Below are positions 27,606 to 36,044 of a stretch of DNA of 64,000 bases, piece by piece. The position numbers and the translations under genes are program-made. The stretch is taken from positions 186,001 through 250,000 of the forward strand of contig NZ_JACHEB010000011.1 in assembly GCF_014201335.1 (NCBI RefSeq), in the 5' to 3' direction. The number at the start of each line of letters is the position of its first letter. The stretch's first letter is position 1. The notes beneath the pieces are model-generated. The model was given only the letters and a program-made list of their open reading frames with translations. It searched no databases and was not told the DNA's origin. This DNA comes from Tunturiibacter gelidiferens. Lineage in GTDB: Bacteria > Acidobacteriota > Terriglobia > Terriglobales > Acidobacteriaceae.

Positions 27606-28418
27606 CTAACCCAGCCGGTCCAGCATCTCCGCCGGCGGAACGCGCACACAACTGAAGATCGGTGTGTCCTCGAGCGTATACATGCTGATCTCAGTCTCCC
27701 GAAGCTGCTGCACCAGATCCAGAAAGTCCTCCGGAAAATTCGTTTCGAACGCCACCACAAACTCCTGGTCGTCGATCCCGAACGAGTAAGTCGTATTGAG
27801 CTTCACTCGCGGATACATCAGTCCAATGCGAATATGCTCATCCATCAACCGCTTCCGCTCCGTCGCTGGCAGCAGATACCAGGGCCGCGTCTTCCAGAAT
27901 GGATAGATAAAGATGTACTTTTGCCCACCCGGACGAATCGCACCACGTCCTTCGCCTTCACTCTCATCCGGACGATCAATCTGATACTGCGAACGCTTCG
28001 TCATCGCCAGAAAGTTATGTGGCGAGTTCAGATACCCTCCCAGCGGTGTCCGCATCAGCTCACTACGCATCTCATTCAACTCATCCACGCCATACCCAAT
28101 CGACCAGACGCACATATCCACATCGCCCCGCGTCCCAATCGTCGAGTACGTCAACGAAACAAACTCTCCCGGCTTATTCCACTTCGTCAGCACATCGACA
28201 AACGCCGCCTTATGCTTCGCCTTCTCGTCCGCAGGCAGTCTCCGCCACTCCGGCATCACCTTATAGAAGCTGAAGCAGACAATCTGCCGCTTCACCGCCG
28301 GCTTCGACGGATCGTGTGGTGCCGCCCCGTAGCTGCTCGCCGGCCGTCCCGTCGTCGGTGCAGCCGCCGCAGTTTCACTAGAGATCGAGGTTCCCGCTTC
28401 AGTAACAGTATTTGACAT
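27606..28418 (-). CDS. hemQ: Coproheme decarboxylase HemQ (chlorite-dismutase family)
   Basis: A 270-residue cytoplasmic protein of the Cld/HemQ family. After a low-complexity N-terminus of about 40 residues come two ferredoxin-like halves. Y172 in KYIFIYPFWKTRPWYLL corresponds to the catalytic Tyr, and H195 in LMDEHIRIG is the proximal heme ligand. The distal Arg of true chlorite dismutases is not evident. HemQ turns coproheme into heme b by peroxide-driven double decarboxylation, so this organism probably uses the coproporphyrin branch, in keeping with nearby hemC and hemD. AGGAGA lies 8 bases before the ATG. It is followed immediately by nth. Confidence 0.93.
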   Translation of the reverse strand: MSNTVTEAGTSISSETAAAAPTTGRPASSYGAAPHDPSKPAVKRQIVCFSFYKVMPEWRRLPADEKAKHKAAFVDVLTKWNKPGEFVSLTYSTIGTRGDVDMCVWSIGYGVDELNEMRSELMRTPLGGYLNSPHNFLAMTKRSQYQIDRPDESEGEGRGAIRPGGQKYIFIYPFWKTRPWYLLPATERKRLMDEHIRIGLMYPRVKLNTTYSFGIDDQEFVVAFETNFPEDFLDLVQQLRETEISMYTLEDTPIFSCVRVPPAEMLDRLG

Positions 28419-28488
28419 GGTGCAAATCTCCTGACTCTTCCATGCTAGCTCATCCGCCCCTAACCCTCACCTCGTATACTGCACCTAC

Positions 28489-29115
28489 ATGTCAGAGAAG
28501 ATCATCGCCCTCCTCATCGGCGCCATCGCCAGCGGCGGCTACGCCAGTGTTGTCCTCCTCATGGCCATCCAATCCGCCTGCATCCCCATTCCCTCCGAAG
28601 TCATCATGCCGCTCGCGGGTTACGCGCTCGCACACACCCAACTCCAGCTCATCATCCTCGCCACCGTAGCCTCTCTCGCATCGAACCTCGGCTCCATCCC
28701 CGCCTACTGGGTCGGCGCAAAGGGCGGGCGCCCCATGGTCGAACGCTACGGCAGCATGATGCTCCTTAGCCGTCGCGACCTAGATCTCGTCGATCACTTC
28801 TTCGCCAAATACGGCTCCATCACCGTGCTCATCGGACGCATGCTCCCCATCGTTCGCACCTTCATCGCCTTCCCCGCCGGTGTCGCGAAGATGAACCAAC
28901 TCCGCTTCCACATCTACACCTTCATCGGCTCCTGGCCCTGGTGCTACGCCCTCGCCTACATCGGCATGAAGCTGGGCGCAACATGGAACACCAACCCCCG
29001 CTTCAAAGAGATCTTCCACCGCTTCCACCTCGGCGTAGAAGCCGTCATCATCCTCGGCTTCATCTGGTTCGTAGTCTCCCACTGGAAAAACCGCATCCGC
29101 ACCGAACCCGCTTAG
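28489..29115 (+). CDS. DedA family membrane protein
   Basis: A 208-residue inner-membrane protein with the DedA/SNARE-associated layout: re-entrant acidic motif ACIPIPSEVIMPLAGYALA near residue 30, then FFAKYGSITVLIGRMLPIVR with the conserved Arg and FIAFPAGVAKM, and a final hydrophobic span. DedA proteins are thought to act in undecaprenyl phosphate or phospholipid recycling across the membrane and in proton-motive-force balance. It stands alone, divergent from hemQ, with 70 bases between the starts. Confidence 0.9.
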   Translation: MSEKIIALLIGAIASGGYASVVLLMAIQSACIPIPSEVIMPLAGYALAHTQLQLIILATVASLASNLGSIPAYWVGAKGGRPMVERYGSMMLLSRRDLDLVDHFFAKYGSITVLIGRMLPIVRTFIAFPAGVAKMNQLRFHIYTFIGSWPWCYALAYIGMKLGATWNTNPRFKEIFHRFHLGVEAVIILGFIWFVVSHWKNRIRTEPA

Positions 29116-29178
29116 GAATTACGGTTTACCGTTTGTAAACAGAAATTTCGATCCTGAGCTGAACCAGCCAAGCTGCCT

Positions 29179-29697
29179 TCAACGATGTTGAATCTCGCTT
29201 CGATAAAGCAACTTGCCCGGCACGAACTCCGTGGCAAGGCCCATCAAAGCTCCAAAGAGACCGCCGGCGCGGGCCAGACCGCCCGTGAACTTCGCGTTGT
29301 TCGTAGTCTCAGGGTTCTTGATCCCGGAGTCGACTATGGCGCCGATCCCTGCACCGACACCTGCTCCAATAAGCGTTCCACCGATGATCGATGCGGTCGC
29401 GTTCCGTGCACGGATAAGCAGGATTTCATCCCTTTGGAGCGAGATTGAATGCTCAACGCCAGCTTTTCTCTTGTGGCAGACCAAACCATTCTCGTCGGCT
29501 GAGTCAAAGGAACAAAAAAACTTCTCTTTGCTCAGGGTGATTCGGATCGAGCTGCCTGACTTAATAGTTTTTACGACTTGCCACCCTGCCGTCGACGACT
29601 GCGCCCGCCCCGTTGCCGAAGCAGTCAGGAGCAGGGCAAAGCAAAGCACGAAGTGTAGAAAGCAGGCGCGGATTCTGCTACTCCCCTTGCAGTTCAC
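29179..29697 (-). CDS. Secreted glycine-zipper protein of unknown function
   Basis: I do not recognise a named family. From the GTG at 29697 the product has 172 residues: a signal-like stretch (FLHFVLCFALLLTASATGRA), a small polar domain with two Cys (EKFFCSF and GLVCHK), and a C-terminal glycine zipper (IIGGTLIGAGVGAGIGAIV). The frame stays open upstream to a GTG at 29910, which would directly abut the divergent gene at 29911, so the start is unsure and no good ribosome site was found. The zipper suggests membrane or outer-envelope insertion, as in the proteins at 34577 and 55165. Confidence 0.5.
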   Translation of the reverse strand: MNCKGSSRIRACFLHFVLCFALLLTASATGRAQSSTAGWQVVKTIKSGSSIRITLSKEKFFCSFDSADENGLVCHKRKAGVEHSISLQRDEILLIRARNATASIIGGTLIGAGVGAGIGAIVDSGIKNPETTNNAKFTGGLARAGGLFGALMGLATEFVPGKLLYRSEIQHR

Positions 29698-29910
29698 TAT
29701 GGATCGCGCATCACTATAGCTGTTCGCGAAGAGGCTGAGCAAGCCTAGAATGGCGGCATTAACCTTTCGAACACGTAACACACTGCCGACAAATTTAGCG
29801 TTGCTTTTGATGAGTCTCGTCGAGTACGCTCGGCTGCGCCTCTTGATCTCGTCCCTTCGCGCTCGAACATTGCACTCCCCAGCTCGCGTCCCCCAACCTT
29901 CGGAGCTCAC

Positions 29911-30915
29911 TTGACCCGATCCCTCTTTCGCAGATGCCTTCTCAGTTCACTGCCTGGAACGTTCGGTGTTTTTCTTCTGACAGGCACTTCCATTGCCTTT
30001 GCGGGTGCTCGCGAACCTGCCGAGCCTAAGACAAAGCTGACCGAAGGAACAGCGTCGGTCCAACCCCTGCCCGATGCCCCGTTTCCCGCCCTAATTTCGA
30101 CTGCGAGGGTGACCAACTTTCGATACGAGGGAGTCAGCGATAATCCGGGCATTGAGTCAACCGCGACTGCACCGGCGACAGAGAAGGAGATCGCCCGAGA
30201 GCAGCTGACCGAGGGATGCGAGACCGGTAGAATCCGCGGAAAGGCCTGCAAGGTGCACTGGTGGCCAATACTGGGGCAGTCGTTCGAGTTTCTTACGGCG
30301 CAGCACTCGGGCAACATTCTGTTGGACTCCGAAACCCGGCACGACCTTACAACAAATCCTTATTGGTCCACGTACGTATTCTGCGTTGAGCACTACCGCT
30401 GGTATCAATGGTCGGACGATACGACCTTCATCGTGCATGACGTCGGCCATCCGATGATGGGCGCAATTGTCAGCAGCATCTTTGAACAGAACGACCCGAA
30501 GGCGCGCGCGCTTGTGTTCGAGAACAACGGAAATTACTGGCGGAGCAGGCTGAAGGCGATGGCGTACTCTGCGGTGTATAGCGCTCAATGGAAAGTCGGG
30601 CCGGTGAGTGAAGCTTCGATCGGCAACAGCGGGCGAAATACCTATTATGTCGCCCATCTTGGCCGCACGACCAATGAAACAGGATTTCAGGATTTCGTCA
30701 TCACACCTGTGTACGGATTTGGCTGGAATGTTGGTGAGGATGCGATCGACCGCTACATCATGCCGAAGATCCATGAACATGTTAAGAATCGCTTCTATCT
30801 GACGACCCTATTCTGGATGACACCGTGCAAGTCGGCCGCCAACCTGTTGCGATGGAAACCGACGTACTATCGGGACAAGGCCACTGCGCCAGCCGCAGAT
30901 TCGAGCAGCAACTAG
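29911..30915 (+). CDS. Conserved secreted protein, unknown function
   Basis: A 334-residue protein with an N-terminal signal region (LLSSLPGTFGVFLLTGTSIAFA), then a Pro/Thr-rich linker and a globular part with WWPILGQSFEFLTAQHSGN, WSDDTTFIVHDVGHPMMGAI and FEQNDPKARALVF. The motif with D-x-GHPM-GA resembles a family of uncharacterised Acidobacteriota membrane-associated proteins that I know only as hypotheticals. The start is TTG at 29911, backed by CGGAG 5 bases upstream. Two His and several Asp in the core could bind metal, but I cannot assign an activity. It is divergent from the glycine-zipper gene. Confidence 0.6.
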   Translation: MTRSLFRRCLLSSLPGTFGVFLLTGTSIAFAGAREPAEPKTKLTEGTASVQPLPDAPFPALISTARVTNFRYEGVSDNPGIESTATAPATEKEIAREQLTEGCETGRIRGKACKVHWWPILGQSFEFLTAQHSGNILLDSETRHDLTTNPYWSTYVFCVEHYRWYQWSDDTTFIVHDVGHPMMGAIVSSIFEQNDPKARALVFENNGNYWRSRLKAMAYSAVYSAQWKVGPVSEASIGNSGRNTYYVAHLGRTTNETGFQDFVITPVYGFGWNVGEDAIDRYIMPKIHEHVKNRFYLTTLFWMTPCKSAANLLRWKPTYYRDKATAPAADSSSN

Positions 30916-30989
30916 CTCGAGGGAACAGTCGCGGTCGATTCGTCCACAAACACGGCGAGATCAGAAATCGAAACGGCCAGCCCGATGTA

Positions 30990-31565
30990 CTACGCAAGCG
31001 CTAGCGGCACGGCCTCTTCCCAGCGCCCCTGTGCTTTCAAAATGAGTTCTATCACTTCGCGCGCGGTGCCTCGCCCCGCAAGTCGCCGAGTAGTGAAGTG
31101 ACAGACTGCTCGCAACTCGGGTACTCCATCGGCCACGCACACCGCCAGCCCGGCACGCCGTGCCAGAGGAATATCAGGCAAATCGTCGCCCATATATGCG
31201 ACTTCTTCTTCCGTCACGCCAGCCTTTCGCATGCACTCCTCGAAAGCCTCTGTCTTCTTCGCCTGTCCCAGATAGACAAAAGTGACCTTCAGCTCCTCGG
31301 CGCGCTTGGCTACAGCGGGTGAGGACCGACCAGTGATGAACCCTGTTTGAATTCCCATCGTGTGGGCAAGCGAAAGCCCCTGCCCATCTTGGGCGTTGAA
31401 TACCTTCATTTCGGACACGGCCGCCGAACCATCAGGGGAAGTCGATGAAATCAGGCATACGCCACCATCAGTAAGGGTGCCATCCACGTCCATCAGGAAG
31501 AGCTTAATCTTCCGGGCGCGTGCCAGTACATCGGGCGAAGCGAGGGCAACAGCTACGTCGGTCAT
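30990..31565 (-). CDS. KdsC-like HAD phosphatase
   Basis: A 191-residue HAD-superfamily hydrolase. Motif I is LFLMDVDGTLTDG, motif II is FITGRSSPAVAKRAEELK, and motif III/IV is VAYMGDDLPDIPLARRAGLA. The length and motif order match 3-deoxy-D-manno-octulosonate-8-phosphate phosphatase (KdsC), which frees Kdo for lipopolysaccharide. No kdsA or kdsB is nearby, so a different sugar-phosphate substrate is possible. The ATG at 31565 agrees with the family N-terminus; the longer frame upstream is not homologous. It is divergent from the inositol phosphate synthase gene. Confidence 0.85.
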   Translation of the reverse strand: MTDVAVALASPDVLARARKIKLFLMDVDGTLTDGGVCLISSTSPDGSAAVSEMKVFNAQDGQGLSLAHTMGIQTGFITGRSSPAVAKRAEELKVTFVYLGQAKKTEAFEECMRKAGVTEEEVAYMGDDLPDIPLARRAGLAVCVADGVPELRAVCHFTTRRLAGRGTAREVIELILKAQGRWEEAVPLALA

Positions 31566-31714
31566 ACGAACGATTCTAATGCAGACGCGGTCGCACTCGG
31601 TACTCCGTATCGCATACCCTCGCGCCACCCCATTTGCCGCCACCCTTCCCGCTAAGCGATACTAAAGAGTCCGCATTACACGGAATATCGCACGATAGAA
31701 GGGTACCGCCAAGA

Positions 31715-33070
31715 ATGTCTACACCCCCGGCCGCTAAGCCAGCATCCGCTGCGCAAGACGCGGCAGCCATCAAGCCTGCCACTGGAAAACTAGGCGTCAT
31801 GATTCCCGGCATGGGAGCCGTCGCCACCACACTCATCGCCGGAGTAGAAGCTATTCGCCGCGGCTTCGCCAAACCCATCGGTTCCACCACGCAGATGGCT
31901 ACCATCCGCCTTGGCAAACGTACCGACGCACGCAGCCCACTCATCAAAGAATTCATCCCCCTCGCGGACCTCAACGATCTCGTCTTCACCGGCTGGGACA
32001 TCTTCGGCGGCAATCTCTACGACGCAGCCAAGACCGCGCAGGTCCTCGACCGCGACCAACTCGAACAGATGCGTCCCTTCCTCGAGTCCATCGAGCCTCT
32101 GCCCGCCGTCTTCGACCAGCACTACGTCAAGCGCCTCACTGGCCAGAAGGTCAAGACCGGCAAGAACAAGTGCGACCTCGCCAACCAGATTCGCAACGAC
32201 ATCGCCGAGTTCAAAACCAAGACCGACCGCCAGGTCATGATCTGGTGCGGCTCCACCGAAATCTACCTCGAGCAGACCGCCGTCCACCAGACCCTCGAAG
32301 CTTTTGAGCAGGGCCTCGTCGACAACGACCCCGGCATCTCCCCCTCGATGATGTACGCATGGGCCGCACTTAAGGAAGGCATCCCGTTCGCCAACGGTGC
32401 ACCAAACCTCACCGTCGACATTCCCGCGCTGCAAGAGCTTTCGAAGAAGATGAACGCTCCCATCTGCGGCAAGGACTTCAAGACCGGCCAGACCTTCATC
32501 AAAACCGTCCTCGCCCCCGCCTTCAAGGTCCGCAACCTCGGCGTCGCCGGCTGGTACTCCACCAACATCCTCGGCAACCGCGACGGCGAAGTCCTCGACG
32601 ATCCTGACTCCTTCAAGACTAAGGAAGTCTCGAAGCTCGGCGTCCTCGAGCACATCTTCCAGCCCGAACTCCACCCCGACCTCTACAAGGACCTCTACCA
32701 CAAGGTCCGCATCAACTACTACCCACCTCGCGGCGACAACAAAGAGGGTTGGGACAACATCGACATCTTCGGCTGGCTCGGCTATCCCATGCAGCTCAAG
32801 GTAGATTTCCTCTGCCGCGACTCCATCCTCGCCGCACCTCTCGCCCTTGACCTGATCCTCTTTATGGACCTCGCCGCTCGAACACCCTTATTGCGTGGCC
32901 TCGGTATTCAGGAGTGGCTCAGCTTCTACTTCAAAGATCCCGACTCCGCACCCGGCGTCTACCCAGAGCACGATCTCTTCATCCAGCACATCAAGCTGAA
33001 GAACACCCTCCGTCACATCATGGGCGAAGACCTCATCACTCACCTCGGCCTCGACTACTACGGCGACTAG
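31715..33070 (+). CDS. ino1: Inositol-3-phosphate synthase
   Basis: A 451-residue NAD-dependent isomerase converting glucose 6-phosphate to myo-inositol 3-phosphate. The nucleotide-binding region is GKLGVMIPGMGAVATTLIAG; later family motifs are FTGWDIFGGNLYDAA, FANGAPNLTVDIPAL, GKDFKTGQTFIKT and WYSTNILGNRDGEVLDD. ATG at 31715 is chosen because the extra upstream residues in the longer frame are not family-like. It could supply inositol for phospholipids or compatible solutes. A terminator hairpin follows at 33096-33128. Confidence 0.93.
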   Translation: MSTPPAAKPASAAQDAAAIKPATGKLGVMIPGMGAVATTLIAGVEAIRRGFAKPIGSTTQMATIRLGKRTDARSPLIKEFIPLADLNDLVFTGWDIFGGNLYDAAKTAQVLDRDQLEQMRPFLESIEPLPAVFDQHYVKRLTGQKVKTGKNKCDLANQIRNDIAEFKTKTDRQVMIWCGSTEIYLEQTAVHQTLEAFEQGLVDNDPGISPSMMYAWAALKEGIPFANGAPNLTVDIPALQELSKKMNAPICGKDFKTGQTFIKTVLAPAFKVRNLGVAGWYSTNILGNRDGEVLDDPDSFKTKEVSKLGVLEHIFQPELHPDLYKDLYHKVRINYYPPRGDNKEGWDNIDIFGWLGYPMQLKVDFLCRDSILAAPLALDLILFMDLAARTPLLRGLGIQEWLSFYFKDPDSAPGVYPEHDLFIQHIKLKNTLRHIMGEDLITHLGLDYYGD

Positions 33071-33095
33071 CCTCACGTCGAAATCCGACGACAAA

Positions 33096-33128
33096 AGGCG
33101 GCTGTGAAGACCTTCTTCACTGCCGCCT
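33096..33128 (+). terminator. Terminator hairpin after inositol phosphate synthase gene
   Basis: AGGCGGCTGTGAAG (33096-33109) pairs with CTTCACTGCCGCCT (33115-33128) with one mismatch around the loop ACCTT, followed by the pyrimidine-rich CTGTCTTT. It starts 26 bases after the stop at 33070 and separates two convergent genes. Confidence 0.7.
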
Positions 33129-33159
33129 CTGTCTTTAACGAGATACCCGCCTGCTCATC

Positions 33160-33675
33160 CTAAGGTTGGACCAGAGGAACCTGCGACGCTAGCTGCAGGT
33201 CAATCAGCATAACCAGACGCCGATCCATCTGGAAAAATAGGGCGGTCTTTCTGCCGGAGATTACTTGGCTGAAGATCGGGACGTACTTCAGTCGCAACTG
33301 CGCAGCCTGCGCATCGACTGTCAGCAAATTGCTAGTCAATGCCAGGGCATGCTCATCCGTGAGCGAACTGTTGAAGGTGTTGGCATATTCCTTAATGACC
33401 CCATACTTCGCATCATTGATCTTTACCAACTCTGCCGTGTACTGGTCATAAAGAGGCCAGAACTTCACTGCCTCGGCATCACTCAGCTGAAGATTCGCGG
33501 CAATAATCTGTTTCTTCTGAGAGCGAATATCTTTCCTGAGTAAATCAACGTCCTGATCTACCGTGTTCTGGGCCGGTGGGTTGGAGGGTGTTTGCGCCGA
33601 ACTTTGACCACGAGACACGCCAGTCAAAATCAAAATTGATGCCAGGCTGATCGATAGAAGATTTTTCGTCGTCAT
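33160..33675 (-). CDS. Periplasmic helical protein, unknown function
   Basis: A 171-residue exported protein: signal peptide (LLSISLASILILTGVSRG), a short Pro/Gln-rich linker, then an alpha-helical domain with QIIAANLQLSDAEAVKFWP and YDQYTAELVKINDAKYGVI. The helical LSD-E-A-FWP-YD pattern is seen in widespread small periplasmic proteins of unknown role and slightly recalls Spy/CpxP-like proteins. AAGGAAAAG lies 6 bases before the ATG. I give no function. Confidence 0.65.
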   Translation of the reverse strand: MTTKNLLSISLASILILTGVSRGQSSAQTPSNPPAQNTVDQDVDLLRKDIRSQKKQIIAANLQLSDAEAVKFWPLYDQYTAELVKINDAKYGVIKEYANTFNSSLTDEHALALTSNLLTVDAQAAQLRLKYVPIFSQVISGRKTALFFQMDRRLVMLIDLQLASQVPLVQP

Positions 33676-33867
33676 AGATGTCTTTTCCTTCTCATTTTCA
33701 CGTTTGTATTATGTTCGACATACGACTGGCCCGGAAAACGGATCGGCGCCATCTGATATCAGGCCGACCCAACTGTCAACTCTACACAGTTCTGCGCGCC
33801 TTCGATTCAGGCATTCGCTGTTTGAAGCCAAGATACACCCGCCTGCAGATGCGACAGTTCGAAAAAG

Positions 33868-34479
33868 CTACTCCGCCACTTCCATCATCTTCGCCCAAAG
33901 CATCTTCGTCCCCACATCCGTCTTAGCCGAAACCGGAAGAATCTCCTCAACTTCGTGGGCCTTTTTCAAAACAGCAATAGACTTCGCCAGCTGATTATTC
34001 GACAGCCGATCCGCCTTGGTTCCCACCACCAGGTACGGCCGCTGCGTCTGCTTGAAATATGTAATCAATTGAGTATCACTTTCCTGCGGCGGAATATTCG
34101 TATCCACCAGGCAGATACAAAGCGCCAGCGTCTCCCGTTCCGCAAGATAAGGTTCAATAAACGAGGGCCACTCCGCCGAGATCGACTTCGAGATCTTCGC
34201 GTAACCATATCCAGGCAAATCGGCGAAGATCAACGTAGGCCGAATCTTCATCTTGTCGCCCGCACCCTCATGTAACGCAAAGAAATTGATCGCCCGCGTT
34301 CGTCCCGGCGTTGACGAAACCTTTGCCTCCTGCGATCCCAGCAGTGAATTAATCAGCGAGGACTTGCCCACATTCGAACGCCCCAGGAACGCCACCTCAG
34401 GCGCTCCATACGTCTTCGCTTCAGAAGGGAAGTGCGCGACGTCGGTCGCAGACAACAAAAAAACAGGATTGAGCCGCAT
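33868..34479 (-). CDS. engB: Ribosome biogenesis GTPase EngB/YsxC
   Basis: A 203-residue GTPase at the normal family length. G1 is LGRSNVGKSSLINSLL (about residues 32-47), the G2/linker contains STPGRTRAINFF, G3 is FADLPGYGYAKIS, G4 is VGTKADRLS and G5 is PVSAKTDVG. The GRSNVGKSS and DLPGYG forms mark EngB among Era-like GTPases. It helps assemble the large ribosomal subunit in the cytoplasm. It follows a terminator of the upstream lipoprotein gene. Confidence 0.95.
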   Translation of the reverse strand: MRLNPVFLLSATDVAHFPSEAKTYGAPEVAFLGRSNVGKSSLINSLLGSQEAKVSSTPGRTRAINFFALHEGAGDKMKIRPTLIFADLPGYGYAKISKSISAEWPSFIEPYLAERETLALCICLVDTNIPPQESDTQLITYFKQTQRPYLVVGTKADRLSNNQLAKSIAVLKKAHEVEEILPVSAKTDVGTKMLWAKMMEVAE

Positions 34480-34528
34480 CTCACAAGTCTACCGTCAGCA
34501 GCCTGCGCTCTCCCAACATCGTCGCAGC

Positions 34529-34562
34529 AAAAAAAACACCTGCCCCAAAGAAGGAGCAGGTG
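34529..34562 (-). terminator. Rho-independent terminator of the glycine-zipper lipoprotein gene
   Basis: On the minus strand CACCTGC (34562-34556) pairs with GCAGGTG (34543-34537), followed by a run of eight T (34536-34529). It lies 14 bases after the stop of the gene ending at 34577 and before engB. Confidence 0.85.
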
Positions 34563-34576
34563 CCGTACAGCTAAAG

Positions 34577-35437
34577 TTACTGTTGCGGAGGAGGTGGAGG
34601 CAGAGCTGTATCTGATTCCCTCGGCTCCCTCGCCCTCGCCGTAACCGTGACCGGCGCCGTCAGGTGGAAGGTCACGGTGGACTCCGACGGAATCACAACA
34701 TCCTTGTTGCCCGTGAACGCCGCACCAGCCGTTCCAGCGCCAGCTCCAATCAGACCGCCGATCAGCGCACCCTTGCCGCCGCCAGCCAATCCTCCAATCA
34801 GAGCACCACCACCCCCACCGCCGCCTATAAACCCGGCGGTCCGTTTTCCCTTACCCTTCTCTTCCTTCTCGTAGGAGCTCGTGCTGACAGACATTCCCGA
34901 AATAGAGGTCACAGCGATACCGAGCGCACCCGCCCCCTTGAACTTACCGCGACCCTTCGCAGCCACTACCGTGCCGACAACGTGTGCCCCACGGGGGAAT
35001 ACAGTTCCGCCGCCGGAAGCTTTCACTGGAGCGGCCAACACGCCGGTAAATCCATCGCCGACATTGTTATGGCTCGCACTCAGCTGTTCGGTCACCGTCA
35101 CCGTAACCGTAGCTCCAGCGGGAGCCGTAATCCTCACCGGCGGAGGAGGAGGCGGTGGGGCGACAGGAGCCGCAGTCATCGCCTGCCCGGGAGCCGCAGT
35201 CATTGCCTGATCGGAAGGCGGTGGTGGCACAGCCGGTACCCCGGTTGTCGGCGACACTGCAGGAGTTGCCGGGGCCGTAGCCGCGCTCGACGAGTTTGGA
35301 GCTGCCGGTGTTCCATCAGGGTTCTGGCTTTGTGTCGGAGCCGGAGCTGGAGCAGGCGTTGAGCTCTTGCATCCGCTCAAAAGTAGGGTCGACGAAAGGG
35401 CTAAGCTTGCTGCGAGATACATCGTTTTCAAACGCAT
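34577..35437 (-). CDS. Glycine-zipper lipoprotein
   Basis: A 286-residue predicted lipoprotein: signal with lipobox LLLSGC, a long Pro/Ala/Thr-rich linker (about residues 25-110), a beta-rich domain (ATVTVTVTEQLSA..., GTVFPRGAHVVGTVVAAKG), then a very Gly-rich zipper (two GGALIGGL-like turns) and a short beta end (VVIPSESTVTFHLTAPV). The plan is the same as in the protein at 55165, so the two are likely paralogs. GGAGAAAG sits directly upstream of the ATG at 35437. It probably sits in the outer membrane facing the periplasm. Function unknown. Confidence 0.7.
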   Translation of the reverse strand: MRLKTMYLAASLALSSTLLLSGCKSSTPAPAPAPTQSQNPDGTPAAPNSSSAATAPATPAVSPTTGVPAVPPPPSDQAMTAAPGQAMTAAPVAPPPPPPPVRITAPAGATVTVTVTEQLSASHNNVGDGFTGVLAAPVKASGGGTVFPRGAHVVGTVVAAKGRGKFKGAGALGIAVTSISGMSVSTSSYEKEEKGKGKRTAGFIGGGGGGGALIGGLAGGGKGALIGGLIGAGAGTAGAAFTGNKDVVIPSESTVTFHLTAPVTVTARAREPRESDTALPPPPPQQ

Positions 35438-36044
35438 GGTCTTTCTCCGGTCGCAATGATCTGATTGGCGAAGCACTCTACTGGGATAGATTAGCCTTCT
35501 TTACTGAAAGTTGTCCGAAAATTAGGGGGCACTGACTATGCCAGGTCTTCAATACCTGATCGCTTACCTGGATCAGTTCTGTCATCCGGGTGTCGGTTCT
35601 TGGCCGTCATTAACCAAATGGAACCAATTAGCCCGCTATTCGGAAGCTGCAATTACTTGCATATCGCGGCAGTCAAAGCCCTTGCAAAACACCGCCTCCG
35701 CGGTCCACACTTCCAACCTGCGCCGTACCAATGACCCAAAAGTGTCACGACTTATTTAGCAACAGAATGGCCAACCTCGGTTATGCTCCATCTTGAGATG
35801 TCGAGAAGTTTTCAGTTTTCCGGTAATTGTCCTCCCCACAGGGGCCTTCCTTCCCGAAGAAGCTCCGTTATCGAAGGATGTTCCAGATGTTCTATTAGAG
35901 CTTTTGCTTTGACCTGGCAATTCGATACCTTTTCCCCCAGCCTGTCTCACTTTTAATCTGACGTTGTCCCGCTGGTCAGCACAACTTGTCGCTTCGGATC
36001 TACCTTGAACAGCAACCGCACTACCATCTTCGGAGGGAACACCC
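35438..36044. other. Intergenic region between divergent exported-protein genes
   Basis: About 600 bases with only short frames (for example 35538-35759 plus, 35756-36214 minus) that lack ribosome sites and protein character. I see no RNA gene. It probably holds the promoters of both divergent genes; no promoter could be fixed with confidence. GGAGGG occurs just before the ATG at 36045. Confidence 0.45.

Noticed and set aside
26770..27609. A 279-codon plus-strand open frame
   Set aside because: Antisense to nth, which has all catalytic and iron-sulfur residues on the minus strand.
31790..32701. A 303-codon minus-strand open frame
   Set aside because: Antisense to the inositol phosphate synthase gene and composed like a shadow frame.
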